Below, one piece after another: positions 1 through 12,144 of a DNA stretch of 64,000 bases. Each line of letters opens with the position of its first letter. Within the stretch, counting starts at the first letter, position 1. The position numbers were made by a program, and so were the translations under genes. The stretch is from contig LNGK01000007.1 in assembly GCA_001510575.1 (NCBI GenBank), positions 857,651 to 921,650 of the forward strand, written 5' to 3'. The DNA comes from Knoxdaviesia capensis. Lineage: Eukaryota; Ascomycota; Sordariomycetes; Microascales; Gondwanamycetaceae. The notes under the pieces were generated by a model. The model saw nothing but the letters and a program-made list of their open reading frames with translations, had not been told where the DNA came from and ran no database searches.

Positions 1-466
1 CCTCCCCTTCTTTCTCTCTCTCTCTCTCTTTCGTTCTGATGATTTGACCACGACGACCCCCACCATCCTTAATCCCTCTCCCGGCGACGAATCATCCCGT
101 GTGTGTGTGTGAATCCGGCCGTGTTTCCCGCCGACTCGCCGAACCCCACGGTTGCCGCCCGCTCCGACCGTGCTCTTTCCCGCCGATACTTCTCTCGTTC
201 GTGTATACTGGAGAGTCATTAATTGATTCCCGTTTGAGCCACCGCTTTCCGCTTTCGATAATATCATATACCTTTCCCTCCTCTCTCATTCTTTTTTTTT
301 CCGGCTGGCCCAAAAAAATCTACGCATAAATCGTCCTTATTCGCCGCAATCCGCCGCTGCTTGGTGGTTTTCTCGCCATCCTCTCGGGCTCCCGCCCATC
401 CGCCACTTCTGACTCGCCCTTTTCCTTCGTCCTTCGCCTTCATACTCCGTATCATTTCCTTTCCAG
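1..466 (+). promoter_or_regulatory. Promoter and 5' leader of the flippase gene
   Basis: There is no convincing coding sequence. The stretch is pyrimidine-rich, with CT repeats in the first 35 bases and C/T-dominated sequence from about 335 to the ATG at 467, as is usual for leaders of well-expressed ascomycete genes. The true promoter probably extends beyond the left edge of the window. Confidence 0.5.
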
Positions 467-3400
467 ATGAAGTCCGACGACACCACGGCACATAGTGCCG
501 GCTCTTCCGCGAATACCGAAGTCACAGTCACTGACGGCAACCAACAACCACCGCCACCTCCTCCGCCTCCGGCCCCTTCTTCCCTCAGCAAGACTCAGCG
601 TTCACGATGGGCTTCCCGAAAGTTGACCGTGAAGAGCGGTAGCCGGAAACGAACGTCCCTGCTCAACCGCATGCAACGCATGTCGATAAACGAGAAGAAT
701 CGCATGTCCAGCGGCGGCATGAGCAATTCCAACGCCGACGACGGTGGAAGCGAAACCAGCGAACACGGCCCCAACCGGAAACTTTTCTTCAACCTTCCGC
801 TCCCCAACGAGTTGAAGGACGAAGAAGGCCACCCTATACAATCGTTTACGAGGAATAAAATCCGAACTGCAAAATATACCCCCCTCTCCTTTGTTCCCAA
901 GAACCTGTGGTTCCAATTCCACAATATTGCCAACATATTCTTCTTGTTTGCGGTCATTCTAGTAGTAAGTTTTCCCCTTCACGCCACTCGCCCTAAACAA
1001 AAGACGTGATGTAGCCGTGTATGCTCACCATCTCCCTCCAATCTCTTCTTCCTCTCTCTCGCTTCTAGTTTTTCCCCATCTTCGGAGCCGTCAACCCCGG
1101 CCTTAACGCCGTCCCTTTAATTTTTATTGTCACCGTCACAGCGATCAAGGACGCCATTGAGGACTCGCGTCGTACCAATCTTGATAGCGTTCTTAACAAC
1201 GCCCCCGTCCATCGTCTGGTCAACTGGGACAACGTCAACGTGGAAGAAGATAATGTCTCGCTATGGCGTCGTTTCAAAAAGGCTTCGACTCGCGGTTCTG
1301 CTGCCTTCTGGCGCCTGGTTCGCAGTATCTGGTCGAAGAAGGCCCGCCAGCAGCGCATCGATCTCAAGACCGCCGCTCCCGCCGAAGATCCCCGCATGTC
1401 CATCGACACCCGTGTCCACTACCGCGATTCCATGGCCAGTGGCCGCCGTGGCTCTGACATCTCAGCGAACGACCAGGATATCCAGATGACCGATGTTGTG
1501 TCGTCTCAAACGCCCTCCCCCGACGACATCGCCCTGGAACGCCAGCGTACCCTGATGCGCATGAACATGAAGACCGACCTCATCAACCACGACGCCCCCG
1601 CCGTCGGCAAGGCCCGTTTCCACAAGGACACTTGGAAGAGCATCATGGTTGGCGACTTTGTGCGCATCTACAATAACGACGAGCTGCCCGCCGATGTCAT
1701 CATGCTGTCGTCGTCCGATCCCGAGGGCGCCGCCTATGTGGAAACCAAGAATCTTGACGGAGAGACCAACCTCAAGTTCCGCCAGGCCCTGAAGTGCGGC
1801 CGCCACATCAAGCATGCCCGCGACTGCGAACGCGCTCAGTTTGTTCTCGAGAGTGAACCCCCCCAGGCCAACCTGTACCAATACTCCGGCGCCATCAAGT
1901 GGAGCCAGCGCATCCCCGGCGACGCCTATGACGAGACCCAGGACATGACTGAGCCCATTGGCATTGAAAATATCCTCCTTCGTGGCACCACCCTGCGCAA
2001 CACCGAATGGGTTCTCGGCATCGTCGTTTACACCGGACATGACACCAAGATCATGATGAACTCGGGCATCACCCCCACCAAGCGCGCCCGCATTGCCCGC
2101 GAGCTGAACTTCAACGTCTTCTACAACTTTGCGCTTCTGTTCATCATGTGCTTGATTTCGGGCATTGTCAACGGTGTCTTCTGGTCTCAGGACGATACCT
2201 CGGCCCGCTACTTCAACTTTGGTGCCATTGGAGGCAGCCCGCCGGTTTCCGGCTTTGTCACCTTCTGGGCTGCTCTCATTCTCTTCCAGAACTTGGTGCC
2301 CATCTCCCTGTACATCACTCTCGAGATTGTCCGTCTTCTGCAGGCCGTCTTCATCTACAGCGATGTCGAAATGTACGACGAAAAACTTGACCAACCGTGT
2401 GTTCCCAAGTCGTGGAACATCTCCGACGATCTTGGCCAGATCGAGTACATCTTCTCTGATAAAACCGGCACCCTCACGCAGAACGTCATGGAGTTTAAGA
2501 AGGCCTCTATCAACGGCCAACCCTATGGCGAGGCCTATACCGAGGCTCAGGCCGGCATGCAGAAGCGAATGGGCATTGACGTTGACAAGGAGGGAGATCG
2601 GATAAGAGCCGAGATCGCCGAAGCCAAGGCCCAATCCATCGCTGGTCTGCGCGCACTGAGCGACAACCCTTTCCTCCACGACGACGACCTGACATTCATT
2701 GCCCCCGATTTCGTTGCCGATCTTGCCGGAGAGTCCACCGCCGAACAGCAGGCCGCGAACCACCACTTCATGCTGTGCCTCGCCCTTTGCCACACTGTCA
2801 TTCCCGAACAGGTGCCCGGCGACCCTCCGCACATGATCTTCAAGGCCCAGTCTCCCGACGAGGCTGCTCTGGTGTCTACTGCTCGTGATATGGGATTCAC
2901 CGTCATCGGCTCTAACAGCGAGGGCATCCTCCTGAACATCATGGGCACTGAGCAGCACTTCACTCTTCTCAACACCATCGAATTCAACTCGACCCGCAAG
3001 CGCATGAGTGCTATTCTGCGCATGCCCGACAACCGCATTCTGCTTGTGTGCAAGGGAGCCGACAGCGTCATCTACTCGAGACTTAGGAAGGGCGAGCAGC
3101 CCGAGCTGCGCAAGATCACTGCCGACCACTTGGAAATGTTCGCGCGCGAGGGTCTCCGTACGCTGTGTATCGCCGAGCGTGTGATCCCCGAGGAGGAGTA
3201 CGTTGGCTGGAAGCGGGATCATGACATTGCCGCTGCCGCCATTGAGGGACGTGACGACAAACTCGAAGCCGTGGCCGATGTCATCGAACAGGATCTGACT
3301 CTTCTTGGCGGCACTGCCATTGAGGATCGTCTGCAGGATGGCGTTCCCGACACCATTGCGCTCCTTGCCGAGGCTGGTATCAAGCTTTGGGTTCTCACTG

Positions 3401-5280
3401 GCGACAAGGTCGAAACCGCCATCAACATTGGTTTCTCGTGCAACCTGCTGAACAACGACATGGAGCTGATCCACCTCAACGTTCAGGAGGACGAGAATGG
3501 CCAGACCTCCGACGAGGTGATTGCCTCGCGCTTGGAGGAGGAGATGGACCGGAATCTGCAGATATTTGGCCTGACTGGAAGCGACGAGGATCTGAAGGCT
3601 GCGCGCTTGAGCCACGAGGCTCCGGCCCCGACCCACGGCGTGGTTATCGACGGGTTCACTCTCCGGTACGCTCTGCTGCCCGAGCTGCAACAAAAGTTCT
3701 TGCTTCTGTGCAAGCAGTGCAAATCGGTGCTTTGCTGCCGAGTCAGCCCTGCGCAGAAGGCTGCCGTTGTGTCGATGGTGAAGAACGGACTGGATGTGAT
3801 GACGCTCTCCATTGGCGACGGTGCCAACGATGTGGCCATGATCCAGGAGGCCGATGTCGGAGTTGGTATTGCCGGTGTTGAGGGTCGCCAGGCCGTCATG
3901 TCGTCGGATTATGCCATTGCGCAGTTCCGGTTCTTGCAACGCCTGGTTCTCGTGCACGGTCGCTGGTCATACCGCCGTCTTGCGGAAACGATTTCCAACT
4001 TCTTCTACAAGAACGTGATCTGGACATTCGCGATTTTCTGGTTCCAGATCTACTGCGACTTTGACGTGACGTACCTGTTCGAGTACTCGTACATTATCAT
4101 GTTCAACTTGTTGTTTACGTCGTTGCCGGTCGGTCTTATGGGTGTTTTCGACCAGGACGTGTCGGACAAGGTGTCTCTGGCGGTGCCGCAGCTGTACCGC
4201 CGCGGTATCGAGCGTCTGGAATGGACGCAGCGCAAGTTCTGGCTGTACATGCTTGACGGTCTGTACCAGTCGGTGATGGTGTTTTACATCCCGTATCTGG
4301 TGATGCGCCAGGAACAGACGTTTGTCACCAGCTCCGGGCGTGACGTTGAGGATCGGCTGCGGCTCGGAGCGTATGTGGCGCATCCGGCGGTCATCACGAT
4401 CAACATGTACATTCTCATCAACACCTACCAGTGGGATTGGATCATGCTGCTTGTTATCGGCATCAGCGATCTTAGTGTATTTTGGTGGACGGGAGTGTAC
4501 ACGCAGTTCACCGTGTCCGAGTTCTTCTACCATTCGGCGCAGCAGATCTACGGCCAGGCTTCGTTCTGGGCGGTGTTCTTCCTGGTCCCGATCATCTGCC
4601 TGTTCCCGCGGTTCTGTGTCAAGGTATTCCAGAAGGTGTACTTCCCGTACGACGTTGACATTATCCGTGAACAGGAGCGTATGGGCATGTTCAACTACCT
4701 GAAGGAGAAGCCGGTGACGCCGGCCGGGCCATTGTCGCAGACGAACACCGCACAGGTGACCGAGTCGATGGGCGACCGCAAGGGCAAGCATATGATGTTT
4801 GGCAGTGTCGACGATGACCGGCGGCCGATCTACCCGCCGTCGGTGGTGACGCAAACGACGCACAACCAGCAACACAGCCTCAACGGCAGCGACAGCACGA
4901 CCTACACGGGCCACCAGCGGATGTCGCTGGACATGGCGGTGATGGAGCAGGTGGAGCCGATGCGGTCGCGGCCGTCAATGGACCGGGCGCGCCCATCGTA
5001 CGACCGCCTGCGGCAATCGATGGACCGGGTGCGGCCGAGTTTCGAGGCCAGCAACGACTTCACGACGGCGGCGCGGCTGTCGCGCATTGAATCAACACAC
5101 TCGAACTCCGGGCACAACCGGAATTCCCGGGGCTTCCGGCCGCGTCTGCGTGGGCTCTCGCTAAAGAGCAACCACACGAACAACCGGAGTAGTAGTGGAA
5201 GCCACAACATTCACAACATTTTCGGCGATCACCACGGAACGTCGAACAACGACGATGCCGAGACCGGCCGGAAGAACTGA
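467..5280 (+). CDS. P4-type ATPase, Dnf1/DnfA-like phospholipid flippase
   Basis: Exons 467-964 and 1069-5280 are joined over a 104-base phase-0 intron (GTAAGT donor, CTAG acceptor), giving 1569 residues, close to yeast Dnf1. The family moves phospholipids from the outer to the cytosolic leaflet of the plasma and endosomal membranes, with a Cdc50-family subunit. Visible motifs are DGET (396-399, dephosphorylation loop), the phosphorylated aspartate D630 in DKTGTLTQN, KGAD (from 828, nucleotide binding), TGDK (from 943) and GDGAND (about 1082-1087). Membrane segments lie on both sides of the catalytic core, and the last six cluster at about 1130-1370. The stretch after DKTGTLTQN (MEFKKASING, then GEAYTEA) looks Dnf1/2-like rather than Drs2-like; this is from memory of the family. 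The long polar tail carries five basic-Ser motifs (see findings). The N-terminal tail has a proline run near residues 27-36. The exon-2 frame is open throughout. Confidence 0.95.
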
Positions 5281-7037
5281 GCGGGGTCCCGGTGCATAAC
5301 CCGCCCAAAAAATCCCGAACATCTCAACATTCACTCACTCATGCATATATCACATTCACATACAATTTCTTTTTATTCACTCAACACCACACACTCACTG
5401 AGGGATACGAGGGCTATACGGCTTTATTATATATTACGATGTAAAACTCCTTCTTTTGTTTTATTTTTTCTTGCTTGGCTTTTTTTTTCCCCTTCATTCG
5501 CCCTGTTTGTTATCTGTCTATTGTGTCGATCAGATTCTACCGTCTGTCGTCTACTACCTTGTTTTCGTGTTCTGTCTCTTTTTTTTGGGTCTCTTACTTA
5601 TACATAGCTCTAACTTTGATTTTCTTCTTTCTTCTGTGACTTTTCTTTCTTTCGTTCGTTCGCCACGGTTTCAGTCGCGTGTGCCGTGCCGTACTTGACC
5701 ATTGTGCGTTACTTGCGTATGCGAGGACTTGTTGGATGAAGACGACGCTGCACGCCGTTTTTGGAAGGCGTTGTTGGACTGTTGTCCTCGTCCATTCGGG
5801 GTTTTTTTTTGGGTGTGGAGTTTCTTCTTGACTTTGACTGTGCGTATATGTGGGGACTGGTGGGATCCGGGAGTACTTACGTTGTGGAGTGAATTGAAAT
5901 CAAATGGATACTTTGTTCTTTTTGTTTAACCTTGACACATGATCATTGATTCCGTGAGAAATAAGGTGAGAGAGAGGAGGACTGCGGAGTTGTCTTCTCT
6001 CCCAGATGATGTTATCCTGGGCCTGTAGGCCGAATATGTGACAGCCAGGTGCTTGGCCAATATGCCAGTATAAGTTTTCCCGGTATGGCCGGCAGCGGCA
6101 CGCATGAACCCGTGAACAGACCTAGCTACATCCCTCTTGCACTACCCTGTATCTGTATCCCGGGAGCATGCGTTGTTAATAGGGCAAACGATCGTGGACG
6201 GTGCAACTCCAAACAAACAAACGCACCGTCGTGAAGTTTGGCAAAATTTGGGGTTCACAATTAGGGTTAAGTGCATCTTATTAGCCTGCGTTCACCCGGT
6301 AAACGATCAATGCCACCAGGACTGGGAATTACGCGCTAAGGAGAACATGACTGTTTCGTTTTGGGGCCGCCAACCTTGTACGCGACCGCGACAGTTTTTT
6401 CTATCGGGCGTTAAGTGGAATTTACGCCCTAGCTCTCTTCGTGAAGTCAGGTACTGACTTACTTGGTTTTGCACCTCATATTGGGGGCAAACTATGATTC
6501 CAATGCCGATTGAAGAGACGAGAGATAAGAAGATCGGAGAGAAGACACATATGACTAATATACAAGGCCGTTTCTGCGGAAGGAGCGCGCGCTTGAACTG
6601 TACGTACCTTCCTCTGAACTTCTGCGGATAAACTAGCCGCACCAAAATACACGACAACCGCCGATCGCTTTTTTTCTTGTGACTTCACGGGTGGTGTAAA
6701 CCGGCCAATGTTTTTCATCTCTTATTTTTTTTCTCCCCCTCAGATCTCAAACATCCCCCACTTCCCCTTTTTGTTTCTGTCATATCTCTTCTCCATCTGG
6801 ATTCTAGTTCTTTCTCCCTCTTCCTTCCTTTTTCTCTTCTCTTTGCCGCGTGCAGCCTTGCTTCCCGTTTGTTCAGGTGTTCACTGTGGCGTAGCCCTGG
6901 CGTAGCATTTGGAAACTCCAATTATTTCCTAGCGAAGCAGACGACCAACCTCAAGTCTTCATCCGCTCTTCCTTCTTTTTTCGATTTCCTTCTATGCCTC
7001 GTTCACCCTCTCCACGCCTTTTCCGCGTCTTCCCACT
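5281..7037. other. Intergenic: flippase 3' region and promoter of the next gene
   Basis: Short open frames here have no family resemblance and poor codon use. T-rich tracts follow the flippase stop (about 5450-5600). From about 6700 the sequence turns C/T-rich up to the ATG at 7038, as in a leader. A single telomere-like TTAGGGTTA occurs near 6262 and is too short to mean anything. I see no RNA gene or mobile element. Confidence 0.4.
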
Positions 7038-10000
7038 ATGAAACGCCGCGCAACCAACGACCGGGGCGCCGCGGCCCCGGGGGGCGCAACATCCGGGTCC
7101 GGGGCGAAGCCGGCCGCCGCGAACCAGTCGCTGCTGAACTTCTTCCACCCCGTGGCGCAGACCAACCCCCCGCCGCCGCAGCCGCTCTCGTCGGTGCCGT
7201 CGTCGCCGTTCCTCGCCAACCGCAACTGGGCGCGATCGCCCGCGCCGCCGCCTTCGTCCCCGCTCCGCCAACTGGGCCAGCCCACAGTTGCCCCCACCAC
7301 CACGGCCACGACCACGACCATTCCGGCCGCGTCGTCCAAGTCCCAGACTCCCGCGCGCACCACCACCAACAACAATAACCTCCTCCGCCAGCCGCGAGCT
7401 GGCGCTGCCACAGTCTCCCCCGCGCGTCCGCGCTCCGCCCGCCCCGACACAGCCGGCAGCGCGGGCTCGCCGTCGCGACTCCTGCAGACCACGCTCCCGA
7501 TCATCCTGAGCCCCCGCGCTCCCCGCACCGCGGTGCGGCCGTCCATCGAGTCCTCGACTGCAGATCCCGTGCCGCCCCCGGTCCGCCCGCTCCGATTCTC
7601 GCGCAATGCCGCCAACGCGCTGAACCGGCCGCCGGCGCAGCCCGCTGCCGACCCCATGGCCAAGCCGCTGTCGGTGCCCGACGAGCCTGCCATCCTGCCC
7701 CCGCTGCCGATGCCCTCACTGCGGATGCCGTTTCCAAAGCTGATCGGCGCCGCTGCGGCTGGTGCGGCCTCTGCCCCCAGCTCGTCGACGCTGTCGTCGA
7801 TCGAGTCGTTCGAGCTGCCGGAGGACTGCCAGTCGATCCTGTCGGATCACGACGACGACGACGATAAATCTCCATCCGCTGTCCCCGGCGCCGCCAGCAT
7901 CCCCTCGTCGCAACGCTCCCGCCCGCCCGTCCAGCGTGATACGGTCATCCCTGGATCCGACGACGACGGCGACGATACCGGCGACGCGCTCGGCCCGGAT
8001 GCGGTGCGCAGCTCGAGCCGCCACGACGACTACGACTCGGACAGCTCGCTGGAGTCGCTGCAGGCGCTGCTGGCGCCGCGCCGCGCCCTGGGCTCCGGCG
8101 CCCCGCCCACGTCGTCCGCTTCGTCGCAGTCCGCCCTGAGCGGGTCGACGCCGTCTCTGCTGCGCAAGCTGTCCGACGCCACCAGCACCATGGATTCCAA
8201 GACCTCCGGGGCTGTGCTGCGGGGCGACGGATCGCCCGTCCGCAAGAAGCTGCACACCGGGCTGGGCAGCCGCACGCTGGGCCGGCCGGCCGTCGACATT
8301 GACGCGCTGTTCCGCGATGCGCGCAAGGACGACGCGCTGGAGCAGAGCCGGCTGCGCGTGGCCGAGATGCACGCGCAGGCGGCCCTGCGCGCGCAAACCC
8401 GCGCCGCCGCCGCCGCCGCCGGCGGTGGTGGGCTGGCGGGTGCACGCACCACGAGCGTGCTTGCCGGGCGCACGGGCGCCGCGCTCAAGGAGTCGCTGCG
8501 GCAGTTTGTCGAGACCGACGACGACGAGCACGGGCTCAGCCTGGAGAAGGTCGCGCGCGCTGTCGAGCGCACCGGCGTGGCGTCGATCGGCCGCCAGCCG
8601 GTGTGCCGGCTGTTCGTCCTGGAGCGCGAGATCCCCGCGCCCGCCCCGACCCCGTTCCCGCTGTCGGCCCTCGCCTGGATCATCGGCAGCAAGACACCCT
8701 CGCCGCCGCCCCAGCCCCGCAAGGGCGGCGGCGCCACCAAGCTGGTGGCTGCCCTCCCTGCGGGCAAGAGGTTCAAGACCCGAGGCGCACTCTCGTACTC
8801 CTCATCGCCGTCGTCGTCGTCGTCGATCTCCTCCCCCCCCTCCTCCTCCTCCTCCTCCTCCTCCGGCGATCTGGCCGCCAAGGCCGCCGCCGCCGCTGTG
8901 CCTGACTTCGCACTGATGGCGCTGCGGGCACGGCGCGCCGGCGGCCGCATGCCGGAGCCGGTGGTCGCGTGGCTGCTGCACGAGGTGTGCGTCGAGACCG
9001 GCGTCGCGCGCCGCACCGAACTCATGAACCTGCTGACGGCGTGTCTGTCGTCGGTCGGCCCGCTCCTCACCCCGGAGCTCCTCGCATCACTGTTCACGCT
9101 CGTCGGCGCGTCGGAGGCGCTGGTCACCGGCCTAGGTACCGAGGCCCGCATGGCCAGTGTGTCGGTTGCCGGCGCGGAGGACCCCGAGTCGGCTGATGGC
9201 ATGGCCACGCAGGCGTATCTGACGCGGGACTGGCGGCGTGTGGTGGCGCTGTTGCGGGTGATTGGCCGCGCGGCGGCTTCGGCCGCCCGCCACGCTGGAA
9301 GTGGTGGTGGCGAGTTTGATGTTGCCGGGCTCGAGTATGTTCTTGGCTTGCTTTTGCGCATGGCGGTTGATCTGGAGGCCATGTGTGCGCCGGAGCTGCT
9401 GGCGGAGTTCCAGGTGACGCTGGGCGCGGTGTGTGCAGCTGTGGAGCCGGGATCGTGGGATCGCGTGGTAAGTCCATGCCCAACCATCATCGTCTACCAT
9501 GTGTTATCTTTTTTGCTATGTCGTCCCCGCTTGTTATGCGCCATCTCCTAACCGCGATCAATTCTCCTTTTTCTCTCCCCTCCAGTGCGAAGACATCATC
9601 ACGTCCCTCTGGACCAGCTTCCCCGACCTGGCCATGCGCGCACAGCCCCTCCAAAGCCTGCCGCTGACGTCGGCGCGCCCGCACGACGTGCGGCGACGGC
9701 TCGCGATCGCGCTGTACTTCGACGACGTGAAGCTGGCGCGCACGCCGCCCGGCCCGCACATCACGCCCGACGCGGTGCGGCGGCGGCTGGAGGCGTCGCC
9801 GGTGATGAAGATCCACGCCAAGACCGACTACCTGGCGATGCGCATCATGATCGGCGTGCTGGATGTGGCGGTTGACGATGGCGGGCGCGGCGAGGTCACT
9901 GCCGCGCCGCCGTTCCCGCGGGCCGTGGCCCCTCGGCCCCCCACCCGTCCCGCCGGCGCCGCCACGCCGGCCGGCGATCCCGCCGCCCCTGGTGCTGTGG

Positions 10001-10467
10001 CCCCCGCGCGCCGCCCGCTCCTCAGGTTCGCCAGCGCCCTGGGCCCCAAGCCGGACCCCACCACGCCGCTGGCCGCGGCCTTCGACGACTCGGTCGACGC
10101 GCTGGTGTTCGCGCTGGAGTCGCTGTCGCGCGGCATCAACGACATGAGCATGCACTCGGTGCACCCGACCGAGGCCAAGGCGGCGGTCGACTGCGTGGCG
10201 AAGCGGCTGAGCATTGTGGTGCGCACGCGCCGGCTGGCGAAGATCAGCATCTACGACGACGTCGACCTCGCGGCGGCGGGCGACGGGCAGCAGACGCGCG
10301 AGAGGCGCGAGGCTGCGGTGCAGGCGCAGGCGCAGGCGATGCGGGCGTATTTCGGGAAGAAGGAGCCGAAGATAGAGGTCAAGCCGGAGGTCAAGCCGGA
10401 GGTCAAGCCGGAGCTGAAGCCGGGGCTGAAGCCGGGGCTCGACATGGAGATTGACAAGGCCGTGTAA
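7038..10467 (+). CDS. Candidate Nse6/SLF2-like (CANIN-type) Smc5/6 cofactor with PIP-box-like N terminus
   Basis: Exons 7038-9467 and 9586-10467 are joined in phase 0 over a 118-base intron (GTAAGT, CTAAC branch near 9548, CAG acceptor), giving 1103 residues. About the first 600 residues are disordered and rich in Pro, Ser and Ala, with an acidic Asp run (near 273-278) and Ser runs near 595-615. Residues 29-36 (NQSLLNFF) resemble a PCNA-interacting PIP box with Asn in place of Gln. A helical, Leu/Ala-rich domain follows from about 620 to 1060 and is predicted alpha-solenoid. The segment RRRLAIALYFDD in exon 2 recalls fungal CANIN-domain (SLF2/Nse6) proteins, which load Smc5/6 at damaged DNA. 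That assignment rests on memory and is tentative. The tail is a Lys-Pro repeat (KPEV/KPEL/KPGL, 10378-10440). Third-position GC is very high. Otherwise it is an unidentified nuclear protein; the gene model itself is secure. Confidence 0.8.
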
Positions 10468-11287
10468 AGGTCGGGCTACTCTCTCCCCTCCGTGGTGCGT
10501 CCGCGCCGCGTCTCTTTAAAACCACTCCGTCGTTCCCAACCTCACGCATCCTCTTTCTCTCTCTCGTTCCCTCCGTACCAAACCAGCCCTTTCCTCTCAC
10601 CCACCCCCCTATTTCCTTATTTCTTCTTCTGTTTGTCTGAGTCAAGACAGGTGTTGGCTGAGTTTGCTAGACGAGCAGGAATCCTTTTATTACAGTCCCC
10701 CACCTTTTTTCTTTTTTTTTTCCCTTTAGTCTTTACAACGATCGAATGAATAGATGTGGAATGCTGGGTCGGGGTTTTTCTTTTACGTTGCTTGTACAGG
10801 CGTTTTCCATAGCTGGCGTTTTTTCCTTTTCATGTTCTTCTGCACTGCTGGAGCAACTTAATAGTACATCCTAGTCTGTCTAGAGATGCTCACACGTCCC
10901 ATTAATGTACGTGACTCACGTCTTGAAGTGTAGTATGAATGTGTTTCTAGTTGTATATATGGAGCGGCTATAGAAAAAGAAAAAGAACCACATCTCGCCA
11001 CAAACCAACGCAAATGAAAAAAAGAAAGCAAGAAAAAACAACATATTCTTTTCTCATATATCAAGAGAAAGAACAGACAGAAAATCACAATGGAACAGGG
11101 CCACCACCACAGGTTTGGAAGACGCTTCCAACACGGGCGGATGGAAAAGGAAGACGGAGAAGAGTCCCGCGTAGTGAGGGCGGGAGAGGGAGACTCGCGA
11201 GAATGAGAAGAGGCGACGGACACGGGGAGGGGATGTTTGTTCTCGCTCGAACCAGGGGCCAGGACGGCAAGGCAGACAGCCACACTC
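10468..11287. other. Convergent 3' regions
   Basis: This lies between two genes whose 3' ends face each other. It has T-rich tracts (10700-10730) and, towards 11100, A-rich sequence that would be T-rich in the opposite transcript. Nothing coding was seen. Confidence 0.4.
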
Positions 11288-12144
11288 TCAGTCGAAGAAC
11301 TTGCGGTTGGGGTTCTTGCCGAACAGGGCTTCCCGGACGGCCGGCATGGCGGCGTCCTTGAGCAGGTCGAGACGGGCCTCGAGGGTGTTGTTGATATCGA
11401 TCTTGCCGCCGGTTCCGAAGATGATGACGCCGCCGACGCTGGACTCGGGCAACGGCGCCGACTCGTCAATGGTGGCAGCCACCGGCTTGCCGGTGGCGGC
11501 CTCGTACTCCTTGGCGGCGGCGGCGATGCCCTTGCGCACGACGTCGAAGTCGGCTTTCCGCGCACGCACCTTCAGGTCGGGCTCGTTCATGGCGTAGAAG
11601 CCCTCGAGCAGCAGGCCGGTGACGGTGGCGGCGTAGCGTTTCTTGTCGGCCACGGTGGCCGCCAGCTGCTGCTCGGCCGCGGCGAAGATGTCGTCCAGCA
11701 GCTCCTGGCGGGCCGCCAGCACCTTGAGGCGCATCTTGTTGGCCACCGTCGACCGCTTGATCTGCTGCGCCATGGTGGCCTGCTTGTACTTCTTCTTGTA
11801 GGCCTCGTCGATGGCGTCGGTCTCCTGGCGCACCAGCTTCGACTTCTCCATGTTGAACTCCTCGTCGGCCTTGATGCCGATCTCGCGCGCCTTCTCCTCG
11901 GCTTCGTTCATGATGAACGCCGTCATCTTGCGGAGTTCCTGACCGACCTGCATAGAGAGAAAGAGAGAGAGAGAGGGTGTGCGTTAGATATGGGGAGGGG
12001 ACGTTGGGATCACCGCGTGTTAACCAGCAATGAGAGGTATATCTTGAGGCAGCCGGACGTGCTACCGGCCAGCTCCTCGGCATCGCCACCATGATCGGGG
12101 AGTCTTCATACCTGGTCGTCGGAGAGTCCGTGGACTTGAGCCAT
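11288..12144 (-). CDS. VMA4: V-type proton ATPase subunit E
   Basis: Exon 1 (12144-12112) encodes only 11 residues, MAQVHGLSDDQ. A 164-base intron (12111-11948, GTATGA donor, CTAAC branch near 11985, CAG acceptor) separates it from exon 2 (11947-11288). The product is 230 residues, the usual size for subunit E. This subunit forms, with subunit G, the peripheral stalks that hold the V1 catalytic head against the vacuolar V0 rotor, so it is needed for vacuole and endosome acidification. The hallmarks are the start SDDQVGQELRKM, the long charged N-terminal helix with EAEEKAREI, and the block STVANKMRLKVL shared with yeast Vma4. The C-terminal globular half has the GGVIIFG strand. A start at the exon-2 Met codon alone would lose the conserved N terminus, so the spliced start is preferred. 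The gene is divergent from the NIPA gene. Confidence 0.95.

Noticed and set aside
1462..3957. 831-codon open frame on the strand opposite the flippase
   Set aside because: It exactly mirrors the flippase coding frame, where GC-rich third positions remove antisense stops. Its translation has no domain features and the sense frame carries all P4-ATPase motifs.
7716..9490. Several long open frames overlapping the PIP-like gene on both strands
   Set aside because: They are by-products of very high GC. Translations are Arg/Ala/Pro-rich without motifs, whereas the plus frame from 7038 splices cleanly.
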